Source: Thunnus maccoyii (lineage: Eukaryota > Chordata > Actinopteri > Scombriformes > Scombridae). Taken from it: a DNA stretch of 64,000 nucleotides. Both the position numbers and the translations under genes were made by a program. The stretch spans positions 13,249,111 through 13,313,110 of the forward strand of contig NC_056552.1 of NCBI RefSeq assembly GCF_910596095.1, read 5' to 3'. This document shows, in pieces, positions 12,901 through 26,400 of this stretch (positions are counted from its first letter, which is position 1; every line of letters begins with the position of its first letter). The notes beneath the pieces are model-generated. The model saw nothing but the letters and a program-made list of their open reading frames with translations, was not told the DNA's origin and did not search any database.

Positions 12901-15900
12901 TGTCAATCCACTCAGCAGGACAATGAAACATCCAAAAGCCAGCACACAAAAGTTATTTTGTCTGCTTCATATTTAGGTCAGTGTGCATGTGATTAGGTGG
13001 TTGATTTCTTCAGTTTTGTGAAATGAACAAACTAAGGGTAAATTATTTTCCAGTATGTGTGTGTGATGTTCAGCTGCTTCATGTTTTGCCTGGTTTCTTC
13101 TTTTCAGATTTGTTCCTTGTTTTATTGTTCTTTTAATTGCAGTAACACTGACAAATAGTCAGTAATTGTGATCAATGTGCATTGTCCATGTAAAAATGAA
13201 TGAATAAATAATGAAATAAATGTATTTGTTATGAATGAGTGTGCAAGAAAATATCCTTGAATGAATGTCAGTTATATAAGGAGCAGAACGTTCTCCAAGA
13301 CCGAGCCTTTTGTAAATAATGAGAACATGTTCTACTGTTTGCAAACTAAATCTAAGTTTACTTCTGTGTATGTGTATCCTTGTCTTTGCCCTGACTCTCA
13401 GGAGGAGGAGTTTTATGTGTGTATCTATGCCACACGTGAGGGAGACCATGTGCTTTTCCACCATGAGGGAGGAGTGGAGGTGGGTGACGTGGACACGAAG
13501 GCCCAGAGGCTGATGGTTGCAGTGGATGAAAAGCTCAGTGAGGACCAAGTCACAGAGCAGCTCCTCACACATGTTCCCGATGAGAAGAAAGAGTACGTAG
13601 TGCACTTTGTAAAAAGATCTACAGGAATAACACTAACTTATTTGTTGTATTGTAGGATGTTTTTTTTACATGAGTGTGAAAATACAATGTAATACCACCC
13701 TGTTTATTCAACTTCTATTAACAGACCTTGATGAGAGATTCTCCTCCTCCTCCTCCTTTTATTCATACAAATACAATGTTATGATGTAAATCTAAGCCCC
13801 AACAGTAATAACCAGTCATGATTTAAATTATGAAACCCGGTTGTGCTGGATCTTATTTGTTAATGTTTGTTCTTATATTTTTCTGCCAATGAGCTAAAGA
13901 GGTTCTCTGTCTTCAGTGTAGTTCTTGTGACATTCGCTGTGACCTTGAGCAGTGTGTTTGAGGCTTTTTTTTGTTTGTTTGTTTTACCCTTTTTCCAAAC
14001 ACTGACCCCAGTGTGCAGAGAACATACCGATCTCTATTTTATACAGTATAACGTTTCTGTTTGGAACTCATTTTTCACAAACTCTGCCCATGGACACAAA
14101 GTGTGATCCACTGTGAATTTTATCGTAGCATACGTGTCGATTATTAGTGGCAGATTTTAGCTCAATTGTTTTGCAACAAAATCAATCAATCAAACTTTAT
14201 TTGTTTAGCACCTTTTCGTACAAGTTAGTGCAATTCAAAGTGCTTTAGAGATGACAAGCTGATAAGACAGAACCAGTAAATACCAAAATTTACTGTACAT
14301 TTAAATTATTGAGGATGGAAATCACTGATCTATACTCGTTCTGTTTTATTTAGTTGTTTTCTTGTGAGACATGTTGTGACTGCCCTCCATTGCAGGCTGA
14401 TTTTAATCTATTGATATTTTTTTTTTCCCTCCTTGAAGAGTCCTGGCCAGTTTTATAGTGGGTCTCTTCAATTTTTACGAGGACCTCTACTTCACCTACC
14501 TTGAGATCAACCCTCTAGGTATTTTTTTCTTAACTGTTTATTTAACTAAAAACATAAAAAAAAAATGTAAAAATGAATGAATAACAGTACTTTTATCCTC
14601 TTAACCAGTCGTCACCCAGGATGGTGGCGTGTACATCCTCGACATGGCAGCCAAGATTGATGCCACAGCAGATTACATCTGCAAGGCTAAGTGGGGAGAC
14701 GTGGAGTTTCCCCCACCCTTTGGCCGAGAAGCCTATCCAGAGGTGAGATCAGATTTTTTTTGTCTATGTGTATTAAGATATATTGGATTATGTTTATGTA
14801 AATGGGACTCATAGGAGGTGTATAAGTTATATTTTTGGGGAGAGTAACTTGTTTTTTCTGTTTTTTTACATAATAAGTTTATTTGTTGTAACTATCATTT
14901 TACATTCAAATATTTCTTGGAGAGGAAATATGATGCTAAATTTAATCACAGCCTTAGCTTTCAAATAGCACTCTGACATTCACTGATATTGACATTAGTC
15001 AGCTGCTTAAGTGCATAAGTAGTTTGAATCTCAGTTAATGCCCCCGTCCTTGGCCCTGTGCACTCATTGACCACTGTATGATCTTCCACTTGTAGGAGGC
15101 ATACATAGCTGATCTGGATGCAAAGAGTGGTGCCAGTCTGAAGCTGACCCTCCTGAATCCTCGTGGCAGGATCTGGACCATGGTGGCTGGAGGAGGGGCT
15201 TCGGTAGTCTACAGGTAGTCCATTGATTTGCAGAGTTTGAGACTTTTTTAGCAAAGATGAGACGTGCTTTAGTTGAGGAAAGATACACTATGTGTTTCAC
15301 AGTCTGTGTCACTTGTCAAATATGTTGTACTTTCAGCCACAGGCAAGTTTTTGCTGTTTGACAGACATCTGTTTGATGTTCCTGTTTGAAGTGTTGCAGA
15401 CTCATCAAACCAGAATCAGGACACAGTATTTGACTGTTGGTCTCCCCTCTCCTCTTTAGTGACACCATCTGTGACCTGGGTGGGGTGGATGAGCTGGCCA
15501 ACTATGGCGAGTACTCTGGTGCACCCAGCGAACAACAGACCTATGACTATGCGAAAACCATCCTCTCCCTCATGACACGTGAAAAACATCCTGAAGGTGG
15601 GTCCGGCCAACAAGATTTAAGATTCAAGAATGTTTTATTGTCACATGCGCAGCAACACTGAAGGCAGTGAAATTTGGCCTCTTCAAGCTCTAGCTCCAAT
15701 TATCACAAAATAGATATTTACAATTGTAAAAAAACAAAAAACAAACCCTTCATTAGGTCTTGTTTCCCCAAACCAGTGTCAAAAAAGTGGGCCACAGGTG
15801 AAAGTGGGGCAGGGAGTTACTGGATACTTGTGGAAAACTTGACCAAGTTTGCTTTAAGCATGTAAATTGATGTTAGATCCGTCTTCTGCAATGTGACCTG

Positions 15901-18900
15901 CTTCCTTTAGTGTGTCACCAGGCCACTGTTCACCATGTGTATGTTGCCAGCAATAGACTTTGTGGCTGTCACCAAACTATGTTGCTGGGGTGTCAAATTT
16001 CAGTCACGAACATATTCTTAACATGTTACTACAACCTTTGTGTGTCCTACAGGGAAAGTGCTAATCATCGGCGGAAGCATTGCCAATTTCACCAACGTAG
16101 CAGCCACATTCAAGGTGAAACATGTTAATGTATTTGTCTGAAACACTACAGTTCACGTCTCTAAACACTGTGGTTTGTAAGCAACATTTTGTTCTTTCTG
16201 AAGCTATTGAGTAAAGTAGCCTCTGTGTTGGTTGACGCTAGTGTGTTTTTAAATGAGTAGAGCTGCTTCAGCTTCATTCCTTGTATTTGAAAACCACATT
16301 AATCTCATTTTATATCCAGATAACATTTTTAGACAGAGTCAGCTATAAGAGTTATACCTATAATTTCAGATGGTTTGGTTTGCCTTGCCTTCATTGTACT
16401 TGTCAAGTCAAATTTCAGAGTCCAGTTTAAAGGACTCAAACTCAGCTGCCAACTGTAGCTAACTTTGTTACCCATTAGAATACATTATCTATGCTCCTGT
16501 GGTTAATTCAGAACCATAATTCATTAACACGGAACTAATAAATAACACATTGTGGTGGACAACGTGTGTAAAGCAGTCGCCATAGAGAAATACAAAGGAC
16601 ACTATCGTTGGTGTAAACACACAGTGTGAAAAAATGTACTTTGGTCCTTTTGAAGGGCATGAGATTGAGGTTTTGAATTTCTGAGATGAATATATATGAT
16701 ATTGTAAATTCAAATAATAATGGCGGTGTCCTGTGTCTCTCAGCCACTCTTACATTTATACAGATGTCAGCTCCACATACCTGACGTGCCTCTCTTTGTC
16801 CTCAGGGCATTGTCAGGGCCATCAAAGACTACCAAGGTCCTCTGAAGGAGCACGAGGTCACCATCTTTGTTCGACGTGGTGGGCCAAACTACCAGGAAGG
16901 GCTGAGGGTGATGGGGGAAGTAGGTGAGTGAAACGCGCCTCCCGGGATCCCAACAAGAGAATGAGATTATGTTTTTAAAATATAATATGATGTCAAGCTT
17001 TTTTAAATTGAACTGATTTAACTCAGTGTTCTTCTTTCTGCAGGGAAGACCACAGGTATTCCCATCCATGTGTTTGGTACAGAGACCCATATGACGGCCA
17101 TTGTTGGTATGGCACTGGGCCACCGGCCAATCCCCAACCAGCCCCCGACGGATGCACATACCGCCAACTTCCTCCTTAACTCAAGCAACAATGCAATGGT
17201 ATATTCATTCAGAAACACACTGGGGGGAAATAAAGCAGTCAACAGGTCATTTGCTACTATTTTAAACAGATTACAGATGTTGTATTGCTTGAGACATCCA
17301 CAGCATTCACATGTGCTGACTAGTCAGTTAAATGGACAGTTAATTGTGAAATATCCAACTGTCTAAGATGCATTAACATTAGAGATTGCACAGTTATATG
17401 TAGCTTCTGTTCACATGTAGCTAAAAGATGTGTGAGACTTGTGATACAGTCTTAGTCTTGTGTGTTCAAACATTGTTTAAGCTTTGAAAGGCCTGGACTT
17501 GGGACCTTATATATGAGTAGTTTATTGTATAGAGTTACATGATTTTTCTATTCATGTAGGCCGTTATCTCTGAAGTTTCAATATTTGTCAACTGTGGTCC
17601 TCCGTGTTGAGTAAATGTCATTCAGTGAAGAATGTTTTCTTTGAAAATCGAAGGTCGTACTCATATCAGTCATTATGTGACGGGAAGCAGACATTTACAT
17701 TTTTGAGCTTGGGTTAATGGAAAAGCTGAGAGCTGATCTGCTAATTTGTCCTCATCAGTGTTGAAGCTTTTCTGTTCTTTCTTTATTGTGGAACTTGCTA
17801 AAGACAAAGGACATGAAACACCAAATTGTCACTGCAGTACATTATAATTCACAAGACATGTATAAGTATTATTCTCTTTTGAACTGTAGCAACTGGTTGA
17901 TTAATTTTCTGTTGATTGACTAATCAAAAAATTTTGATAATCAATCAATTGTTAAAGCCATTTTTTTTTAAGTAAAAATGCCAAAAATTTGTTTTCAACT
18001 TCTCAAATGCAATGATTTAGTGCTTTCCTTTGGCATATATGAAATTAAACTGAATATCTTTGGGTTTGGGCCTGTTGGTCAGACAAAACAAAGAAGTCTG
18101 AAGTCATCACTTTTGACTCTGGGGAAATTGTAACGGTCATTTTTCACAATTTTCTGACATTTTATAGAGCAAATGAATAATTGACAGATTAATCGATAAT
18201 GAAAATCACCGTTAGTTGCCGCTAGGGCTGGGTGATATAGACAAAATCAAATATCACAATATTTTTGACCAAATACCTTGATATCAATATTGCAAAAATA
18301 TTGTAGGGATGACTATTGGTGCTTTCACAAAATATTTACACAAATATTTTTGATTTAAATAAATAAAAACAGCTAGATCAGTCTGGTAAGTTCAAAAAAT
18401 TGCATCACTTTACTTTAATGCAGCTTTTAAAACCAGAAAAAGACAACACAATATTAAGATATCCAAAATCTAAGACGATATGTAGTCTCATATCAACATA
18501 TCAATATAATATCAATATATTGCCCAGCCCTAGTTGCCGTCCTAGTTCTTTAGCATATAACTTGCAAATGTATACCTTTCAAGACTATATTGACTAGTGA
18601 AATATCACCATGAGAAAGAAAATGTTACTTTCATGCTACAATTCATCCTTGGAAGCTCCTGCAAGGCTTTGAATAACATAAATGCTCGTATCTCTATCTT
18701 TTCTCTGTACCAGACTCCATCTACCACAAGGACGGCCTCCTTCTCTGAACCCAGGACGTGTAATGATGTCACTCCAGCCAAAAAGTCTAAAGCAGGTCTT
18801 CCAGCAGGTAACTTAACACAGTGGCACTCACCTCTCCACAGCTTCATATCAGCAAGACTCCATATTTACTCACAAACTTCTGCTTTTTCATTTTTTTCTT

Positions 18901-21386
18901 ACACTTGCTTCCTATATTTCTCCCTTCCTACCCACCCAAATACTGTCACTGCTATTCTGCATTTTAATTTTCTTTCTGTTTCTCCCTCCTCCTCCTCTTC
19001 TTCTTGTTTTTGCTGCACAATCTATCCTCTCACCCTCATCCTTTTCACGCTTGTTTCTCTAAGACTCTCTTCATTCTATACTGTGGCCTTTGAAGAATGT
19101 GGTCACAGGCGATTGGAAAGGTAAGTGATAGGTGTGCCATGCTCACACTGCGCTCGGCTGCCCACTCTCTACATTGGTTTGACCCCTTTTTCTTCTTTCC
19201 TCCCTCATCTTCATAATCTTGGTAGGAATTTGTGTGCAACACTTAACAGCCTGCATCACTGCAGTGCCTCAGTATTTTATTGTATTCTTCTGCAAAAAAA
19301 ATTTCATACTTTTTCAATCAAAAATATGTGAGTCAGTTGTCTTAGGCCTGATTAAAAACTGTAAAGAGGATTGTAGATGATCCCCAAATCAGGCATATTG
19401 TCAGGTTTCTAAAACTGAGATATATCGATACAAGGAGTTTTAGGAAAAAAAACCTGTCATCTTTAGATTTAGGTGCGTTTTTGTTGTGTGTCGTTAGGTT
19501 TGACTGTAGTGTCAGAAGACAATAGTCAGGTGTCGACTGTGGAAATGTGTGTCATGACTATACTTTTTTTAGATTGCTTCTTACAGCAGCACAGTAGAGG
19601 CATGCTCTGTAGCAGCTGAGCTTTGCATGCTCTTTCCTCTGCTGTGCTTCTCATGGAGTGTTTTTCAGAGATGACTCACAGTTGAAAGAATGCATTGAAG
19701 TCTGTTCAATGAATAAGATGAAGATGCACTCATTCTTTTCTCTTTTTTTTGTTTTTTTTTTTTTTGTTTTTTTGTTTGTGCTCATTTTGTCATATATTGT
19801 GTTTCCGTCCCGTGGGGGTCACAGAAGTGCAAGCCTCTTCAGGCTGCAGCGGAGGTATGGAAGGGTGTGAAAAAGCTGTCTTCCTGCCCTCTCCGCCCTC
19901 TGTCCACTTCCCTCTGCCTTTCCGTTTTTGTCTGTTTTCTGATGTTCTCCTCAGTCTTTTCTCCTTTTTTCGCAATCTTATGGTAGCTTGATCATCTTAA
20001 GCTGTTGCTGCTTTCTATTACCAGACTTAAATCGGTCAAACTAGCAATCCCATTCAAATTAAAATTGTTGAATTGCCTGGAATTAGTCTGGTACATCATG
20101 TGAGTGCTGAAGAAATTGATCATTTCAACATTGGTGATTTACCTTCAAGATCAACTTGATCTCTTAAAATATTACTCAACACTCTAAAGCCCCTGTGTTT
20201 TTACAAAAAAAAAAGACTGTTGAAAGCTTATTGCGCAACCTCTTGTTGATCAGATATAACAGCAAAAGGCAGTGAGACAAGCAGAGAGGGGAGGAGCAAG
20301 GTGGAGATGATCTATAAAACAGATGTTTCATATCACATTGAACACTGACATCGTGTTCTGATGTTCTGCTTTCAAAATAGAACAGTTTACACTTTTTGAT
20401 GTTTCATATTAGATGCAATGTAGTTTACCTTTTACTTTGACATGGACATGAACATTTACTAATGGGCTTGAATTACTGCTGGGTTGCTGGGACATCTGGA
20501 TCTTGCTGTAAAATGTATTCATTAAATTCAACACTCAAGGGTTTTCTGACTTTTGGACAAGCTTAGAGGGTGTTCCTGCTTGGTGATGGGCCGTTGGGTT
20601 TAATATCTCTAAGAAAACACAGTGAAATGATTTTCATTTGAAAGCTATGGATGTAAAACTAGTATTGAAACTCCCTTAAATACACTGAAAAAAGGAAAAT
20701 GTTTTGTATTTCATCAACATTTAGGTGGTCAGAAAAACAGTAAATACATTGACAGATAAGTTCCTCGATGGTTCAAACTTGCTTCCCTTTAGGGGAAGAT
20801 TTGACAAATGTCTTATCTGATACAAGCTGTGTGCAGTACTTGAAGTTGATAGCAGCATGTGAGAGTGGAAAGTGTTTTTATCTGACTTCAGAGAGTGTAG
20901 CTCAAAGTGTCTCCTATCCTAAGCTCTAATTTTAACACTGCGAGACCCCAAATTAATCCTTTTAGCAGCGTGACTTAAAGGGGGTGGACAAAATAATGGA
21001 GTCTCTGAGTAACTTTTATATTAGGTTGAATGTTAATTGGCAGCGTTTGTCAGCTAAAAGATGTATGGAAAAACATCTGCACCCAAATTACGAAGTATAT
21101 GTCAAAAAAAACAACAAAAAGTGTGAAAAATCATGACAACATATATAAACGCTGGCAAACTGCATCACCAACGAGAAACATCCTGTTGTAGCTCTGTTTC
21201 CAGTGGTGATTTTCTAACTACAAAGTCGATAATGAAGTTATTTTCTCTACCTCCTGTATCTCTGTCCTCAGAACGAGTTCCCTCTGTACTCTGCTTGTTA
21301 CCATCCCTCCTGCTGCTGTTTTCCTCCGCTCAACCCCCCTCTCTTGTGTCTGTGATTATTTTTATTTCTCCTTTCAGTACTGACTA

Positions 21387-21461
<75 letters not shown>

Positions 21462-23413
21462 CCTGTTACTTCAGCCAAAGCCACCACGCTCTTCAGCAAA
21501 CACACTAAAGCCATTGTCTGGGGCATGCAGACGCGTGCCGTGCAAGGCATGCTGGACTTTGACTACGTGTGCTCCCGGGACGAACCCTCTGTAGCAGCCA
21601 TGGTTTACCCCTTCACGTAGGTTACCCGAAACCTCATGTTTGTCTGAAATTAGTTAAATTAAAGGAATTTATATTCTACTGAATAAGGACATTTCTACAC
21701 TGAGGATGTGAGATCTAAGAAACACGAAACTACTTTGTGTGCCAGCTGTTACCAGCAGATTTTAACTTCAAGTAGTGAGGTTTTCAAATCTTTATTTCCT
21801 GCTTTAAAATATCAAGTCCTAATATATATTATAAAGTCATAATTGATCATGATACATGTTTTATCTTTGAGGTTACATAGTTTGACAAATAACAAACTTG
21901 GCAACTTGTAGTCAGCTCAACTTTCTTACTTATGGAAACCAAACCTAAAAGATTTGAAGAACATTAATTGAATTGAGTAGTAATTTTGCTATTGCAGTTG
22001 TTGATTTCTACTTTAGAAGGGAAAAATAGAAAATCTCCAAATTTTTAAATCAAACTGCTCCTGTGAAGTTAAAATAACATTTTGCTATATTCATGTTCTG
22101 CAACTTTTTTTTTCTGTGTTGCCTAGTGGGGATCACAAGCAGAAGTTCTACTGGGGTCACAAGGAGATCCTGCTGCCGGTCTATAAGAACATGGCCGACG
22201 CCATGAAAAAGCACCCTGAGGTGGATGTGCTGATCAGCTTCGCTTCACTGCGCTCTGCCTTCGACAGCACTGTGGAGGCCATGCAGTACCCACAGGTAGA
22301 AAGAATACCATGTAATATGTCTACTTTAAATCTCATATATTACTGTAGGAACATCTGTGATTCTGTCAAATAATCAAGGTCATCTGTTTGCAATCGGATC
22401 GGACCTGACTTGTCTAATTGTGTTTTCAGATTCGCACTATTGCAATCATAGCTGAGGGCATCCCCGAAGCTCAGACGAGGAAGATGGTCAAGATGGCCGA
22501 CGAGAAAGGCGTCACGATCATCGGCCCCGCAACGGTACGCAGCCTTATCTCGCTAAAACATGTCTGTTGCTAAATGACTCAAGTTCTGCAGTAGACTGTG
22601 AATGTAGTGCTTATTGTCTGTGTTTGTGAGTGTATAGATGTGTTAAATCATTAATTAATGACACACATAAGTTAATTAAGTACTTATTACATTCTGTCTC
22701 TTAGGTTGGTGGCATCAAGCCAGGCTGTTTTAAGATCGGCAACACAGGCGGGATGCTGGACAACATCCTGGCTTCTAAACTCTACCGTCCTGGCAGTGTG
22801 GCGTACGTGTCGCGCTCTGGGGGCATGTCCAACGAGCTGAACAACATCGTCTCCCGCACAACTGATGGCGTCTATGAGGGTGTGGCCATCGGAGGAGACA
22901 GGTGCAATTACTGATTTGCAAATGATTTTGATTTTTGCTCAGGAATGACAGACAGTTGACCTGTTGAAGCTTGTTGTGTTAAAGTTAGATTCAAGGGTTT
23001 TTATTTAGATGATTTTGTTCCTCTCCGTCCAGATATCCAGGCTCCACCTTCATGGACCATGTCCTTCGTTACCAGGACACTCCAGGGGTTAAGATGATAG
23101 TGGTGCTGGGAGAGGTGAGAGTAGCTCCATGAATGTGTCAATTTTCACATTAACCAGAACTTTTTTTTTTTTTTTAAATTTAGAGCATTTTGGCTATGTT
23201 CTATGTTAGTTGCGCCACATGCACTTAAGGAAATGTATTTGTTTGCAACTATTTCCCATTTTGAATCTCTTTCAATTTGTCCCCACAGATTGGTGGCACA
23301 GAGGAGTACAAGATCTGCCAAGGCATCAAAGAGGGCAGAATAACCAAACCTGTGGTGTGCTGGTGTATTGGAACCTGCGCCACCATGTTCACTTCAGAGG
23401 TCTGTTGGCTGTG

Positions 23414-23444
<31 letters not shown>

Positions 23445-26400
23445 CTGTCTTGGGTTTTTTTGTTGTTACCTGAGAAATGAGAATTTTTTTTTTAGCTCAA
23501 CCTGTCGTGTTATCGTCTTCAGGTTCAGTTTGGACATGCAGGGGCTTGTGCCAACCAGGCTTCAGAGACGGCGGTGGCCAAGAACCAGGCTCTGAGAGAC
23601 GCTGGAGCTTATGTACCCAAGAGCTTTGATGAGCTGGGAGATGTCATCAGGTGAGAAGTTCATCACAGTCATACCACAGTTTGTCAGTGAGTCATTTTTT
23701 GGGCTTTTCACTGATTCATTGTTTCCATGTGGTGAAACAGGACTGTTTATGATGAACTGGTGGCCAATGGTACCATCATTCCTGCCCAGGAGGTGCCTCC
23801 CCCAACAGTACCTATGGATTACTCTTGGGCCAGAGTAAGAACATAATCAGTACACTTTTGAGAATCTATCAAAAGCAGAGAAGAGGGAATCATTTCTTAG
23901 AAACCAACAGTTTTCTTATCAAGCTGACTGTTCTGCACTCTGTAAATGGATAAGACTCATAGCATTTTGACACTGTGGTAATTAGCTGTTTTAGAACCGA
24001 GCTTATACTCTTCACTCTTTTCTGTGTATCCCCAGGAGTTGGGCCTGATCCGTAAGCCAGCCTCCTTCATGACGAGCATCTGCGACGAGCGAGGCCAGGA
24101 GCTCATCTACGCTGGCATGCCCATCACTGAGGTCTTTAAAGAGGAGATGGGTTTAGGAGGAGTGCTGGGATTGCTCTGGTTCCAACGCAGGTTGGTATGA
24201 CGACTAGAGACACTGGTTCAGGTTTTGAGAGAAAGTGTTGGGTTACTTACTTTTCTTTAAATAGCTGTCTCTCCAGTGGAATAAGCTTGGGTGTTTTTCC
24301 GTCTAGGTTGCCACGCTACGCCTGTCAGTTCATTGAGATGTGCCTGATGGTGACTGCTGACCACGGGCCTGCCGTCTCTGGTGCACACAACACCATCGTC
24401 TGTGCTCGTGCTGGCAAAGACCTCATCTCAAGCCTCACGTCTGGCCTGCTCACCATCGTCAGTACTGATCACGCACACACACACTGACACTTACACGCAT
24501 ACAATAATACTGTGCCACCATTTTTAAACAGCAAAGACGACACATATTTGTCAGAAGAATCTATCTAGCACCTGAGGTCTGATGAATCTTTATTTGTTTT
24601 TATTGTAGTTTAAGAATATTTTTATACCCACTGGATTTGAATCTAATCCAGGGCTTTTCTTGATTGATCTTCTCCCTCTCTCGTCTTTAATGGCCCACTT
24701 TGGCCACTTTTAAAAATGGTTAAATGTTTCTGACCTGAAAGATGATGTATTCATATGTTCCAGGGGGACCGTTTCGGAGGTGCTCTGGATGCAGCAGCAA
24801 AGCAGTTCAGTAAGGCGTTTGACAGCGGCCTGCTGCCCATGGAATTTGTCAACAAGATGAAGAAGGATGGCAAGTTGATCATGGGCATCGGCCACAGGGT
24901 CAAATCAGTAAGCATCTCCCAGCTTTATCTTCACACTACCTGAAGTTCAATTATTCTGAGCTGTAAATTATGCAGCAGTGTGTTAGATTATAGTAGAAAG
25001 CTGATAAGATTACAGTACCAAAAGTATTGACACACCTTCTCATTCCCTTGTATATCCCTGAATAATTAAAATTATGAATATCTCACAGTAACAGAACTTC
25101 TTATGAGTTTATTAGATTCATTCATTAAAACAGTCACAGAGCCGCAGCATAAAACACAATTTGTCTCTGTTTTCAGATCAACAACCCAGACATGCGGGTG
25201 CAGATTCTGAAGGACTTTGTTAAGCAGCATTTCCCCTCCACTCAGCTACTGGACTACGCTCTAGACGTAGAGAAGATCACCACCTCCAAGGTACTTAACT
25301 GCGTGAAGCTAAGACTTTCTACCAGTCGCTACCCTGAAAAGATCTATTATCAAATGGTAACAGATCAATACTACATGTTAACAACAAATATTTTGCAAGT
25401 CCAAGTAAGGTTAGTGGTTTTTTCAGTTGAATAGATGATATAACTGTTATGTCAGGGGTTGTTTTTACTTTTAATACGTTGGTCCAAGTAAATGAGTCAA
25501 ACTGAGAATCTGTTTACAATCCGTTTCTCTCTGAACACTCATGTTGATGCTCTACTGAACACTCTCGTTGCGCCATCGCTCAGATCAATAGTAAAGATGG
25601 CCAAAAGCAAAAAGACTCCGGTTTTAGAATAAACTGAAAACTAGTCCTATTGAAATAATTGATCAAATGGAAAACAGGACTTATTCAAACTCTGACATGA
25701 AGAAATTCAAACTACTGTACATAAGACATAAAAAGGCATTAAGAAAAGATGCAAACCCAAAATGTCTTGTAGGGCTTTTGAATATAATTAAGTGCTATAT
25801 TTATCATTTTGTTATTTTATCACATACAAGATATCCTTTTATGAAAATCTGAAGTGTCTGAAAAGTTACTACAAAGACAGGATCCTGCACACTGTCCAAA
25901 TCTCACAACTAGAACATTTTACTGCCAAACAAACACACAACATTTCAATCTGATGCAGACATTCCTCAGATTTCTCCTCAGCTTTAGCAAGTGTGCAGCA
26001 TCCTTTCCTCTTTTTTTTTTTTTTAAATTTTAAAATTGTTGAGATGTTAGCTCACTTGCTTATATTCCCCTGCAGTTTAGATAAATTGATTTCTATTATG
26101 TTATTTTCAGAAACCCAACTTGATCCTCAATGTAGACGGTTTTATTGGTGTTGCCTTTGTGGACCTGCTCAGGACGTGTGGTGGCTTCACACGGTAAGAA
26201 TATTCAGCTGCTATATTATGGAGGCACTGGTGATGTGTAAGGGTCTGTCTATAAAGCTAGGTTTTGTACAAGTAACCGCTTGGATGGGATGACACCTTCT
26301 ATTATTTAATTTCAAAATTTCTTAGTGTAAAGTTTCAAGTTTTCAGTAAAAAGCTAGACTGCTGTTACTGTATATTCATGGAGAACTTTCTTTAGATTAG

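Noticed and set aside
13159..13605. 148-codon ORF on - strand
   Set aside because: It is antisense to acly exon 13402-13592, whose protein is conserved. The antisense translation has no recognisable family.
18597..19124. 175-codon ORF on + strand overlapping acly exon 12
   Set aside because: It contains part of the real acly exon ([16 protein letters not shown]) in frame but runs on into intron sequence rich in Ser/Phe/Leu codons from CT-rich DNA. The donor at 18808 ends the true exon.
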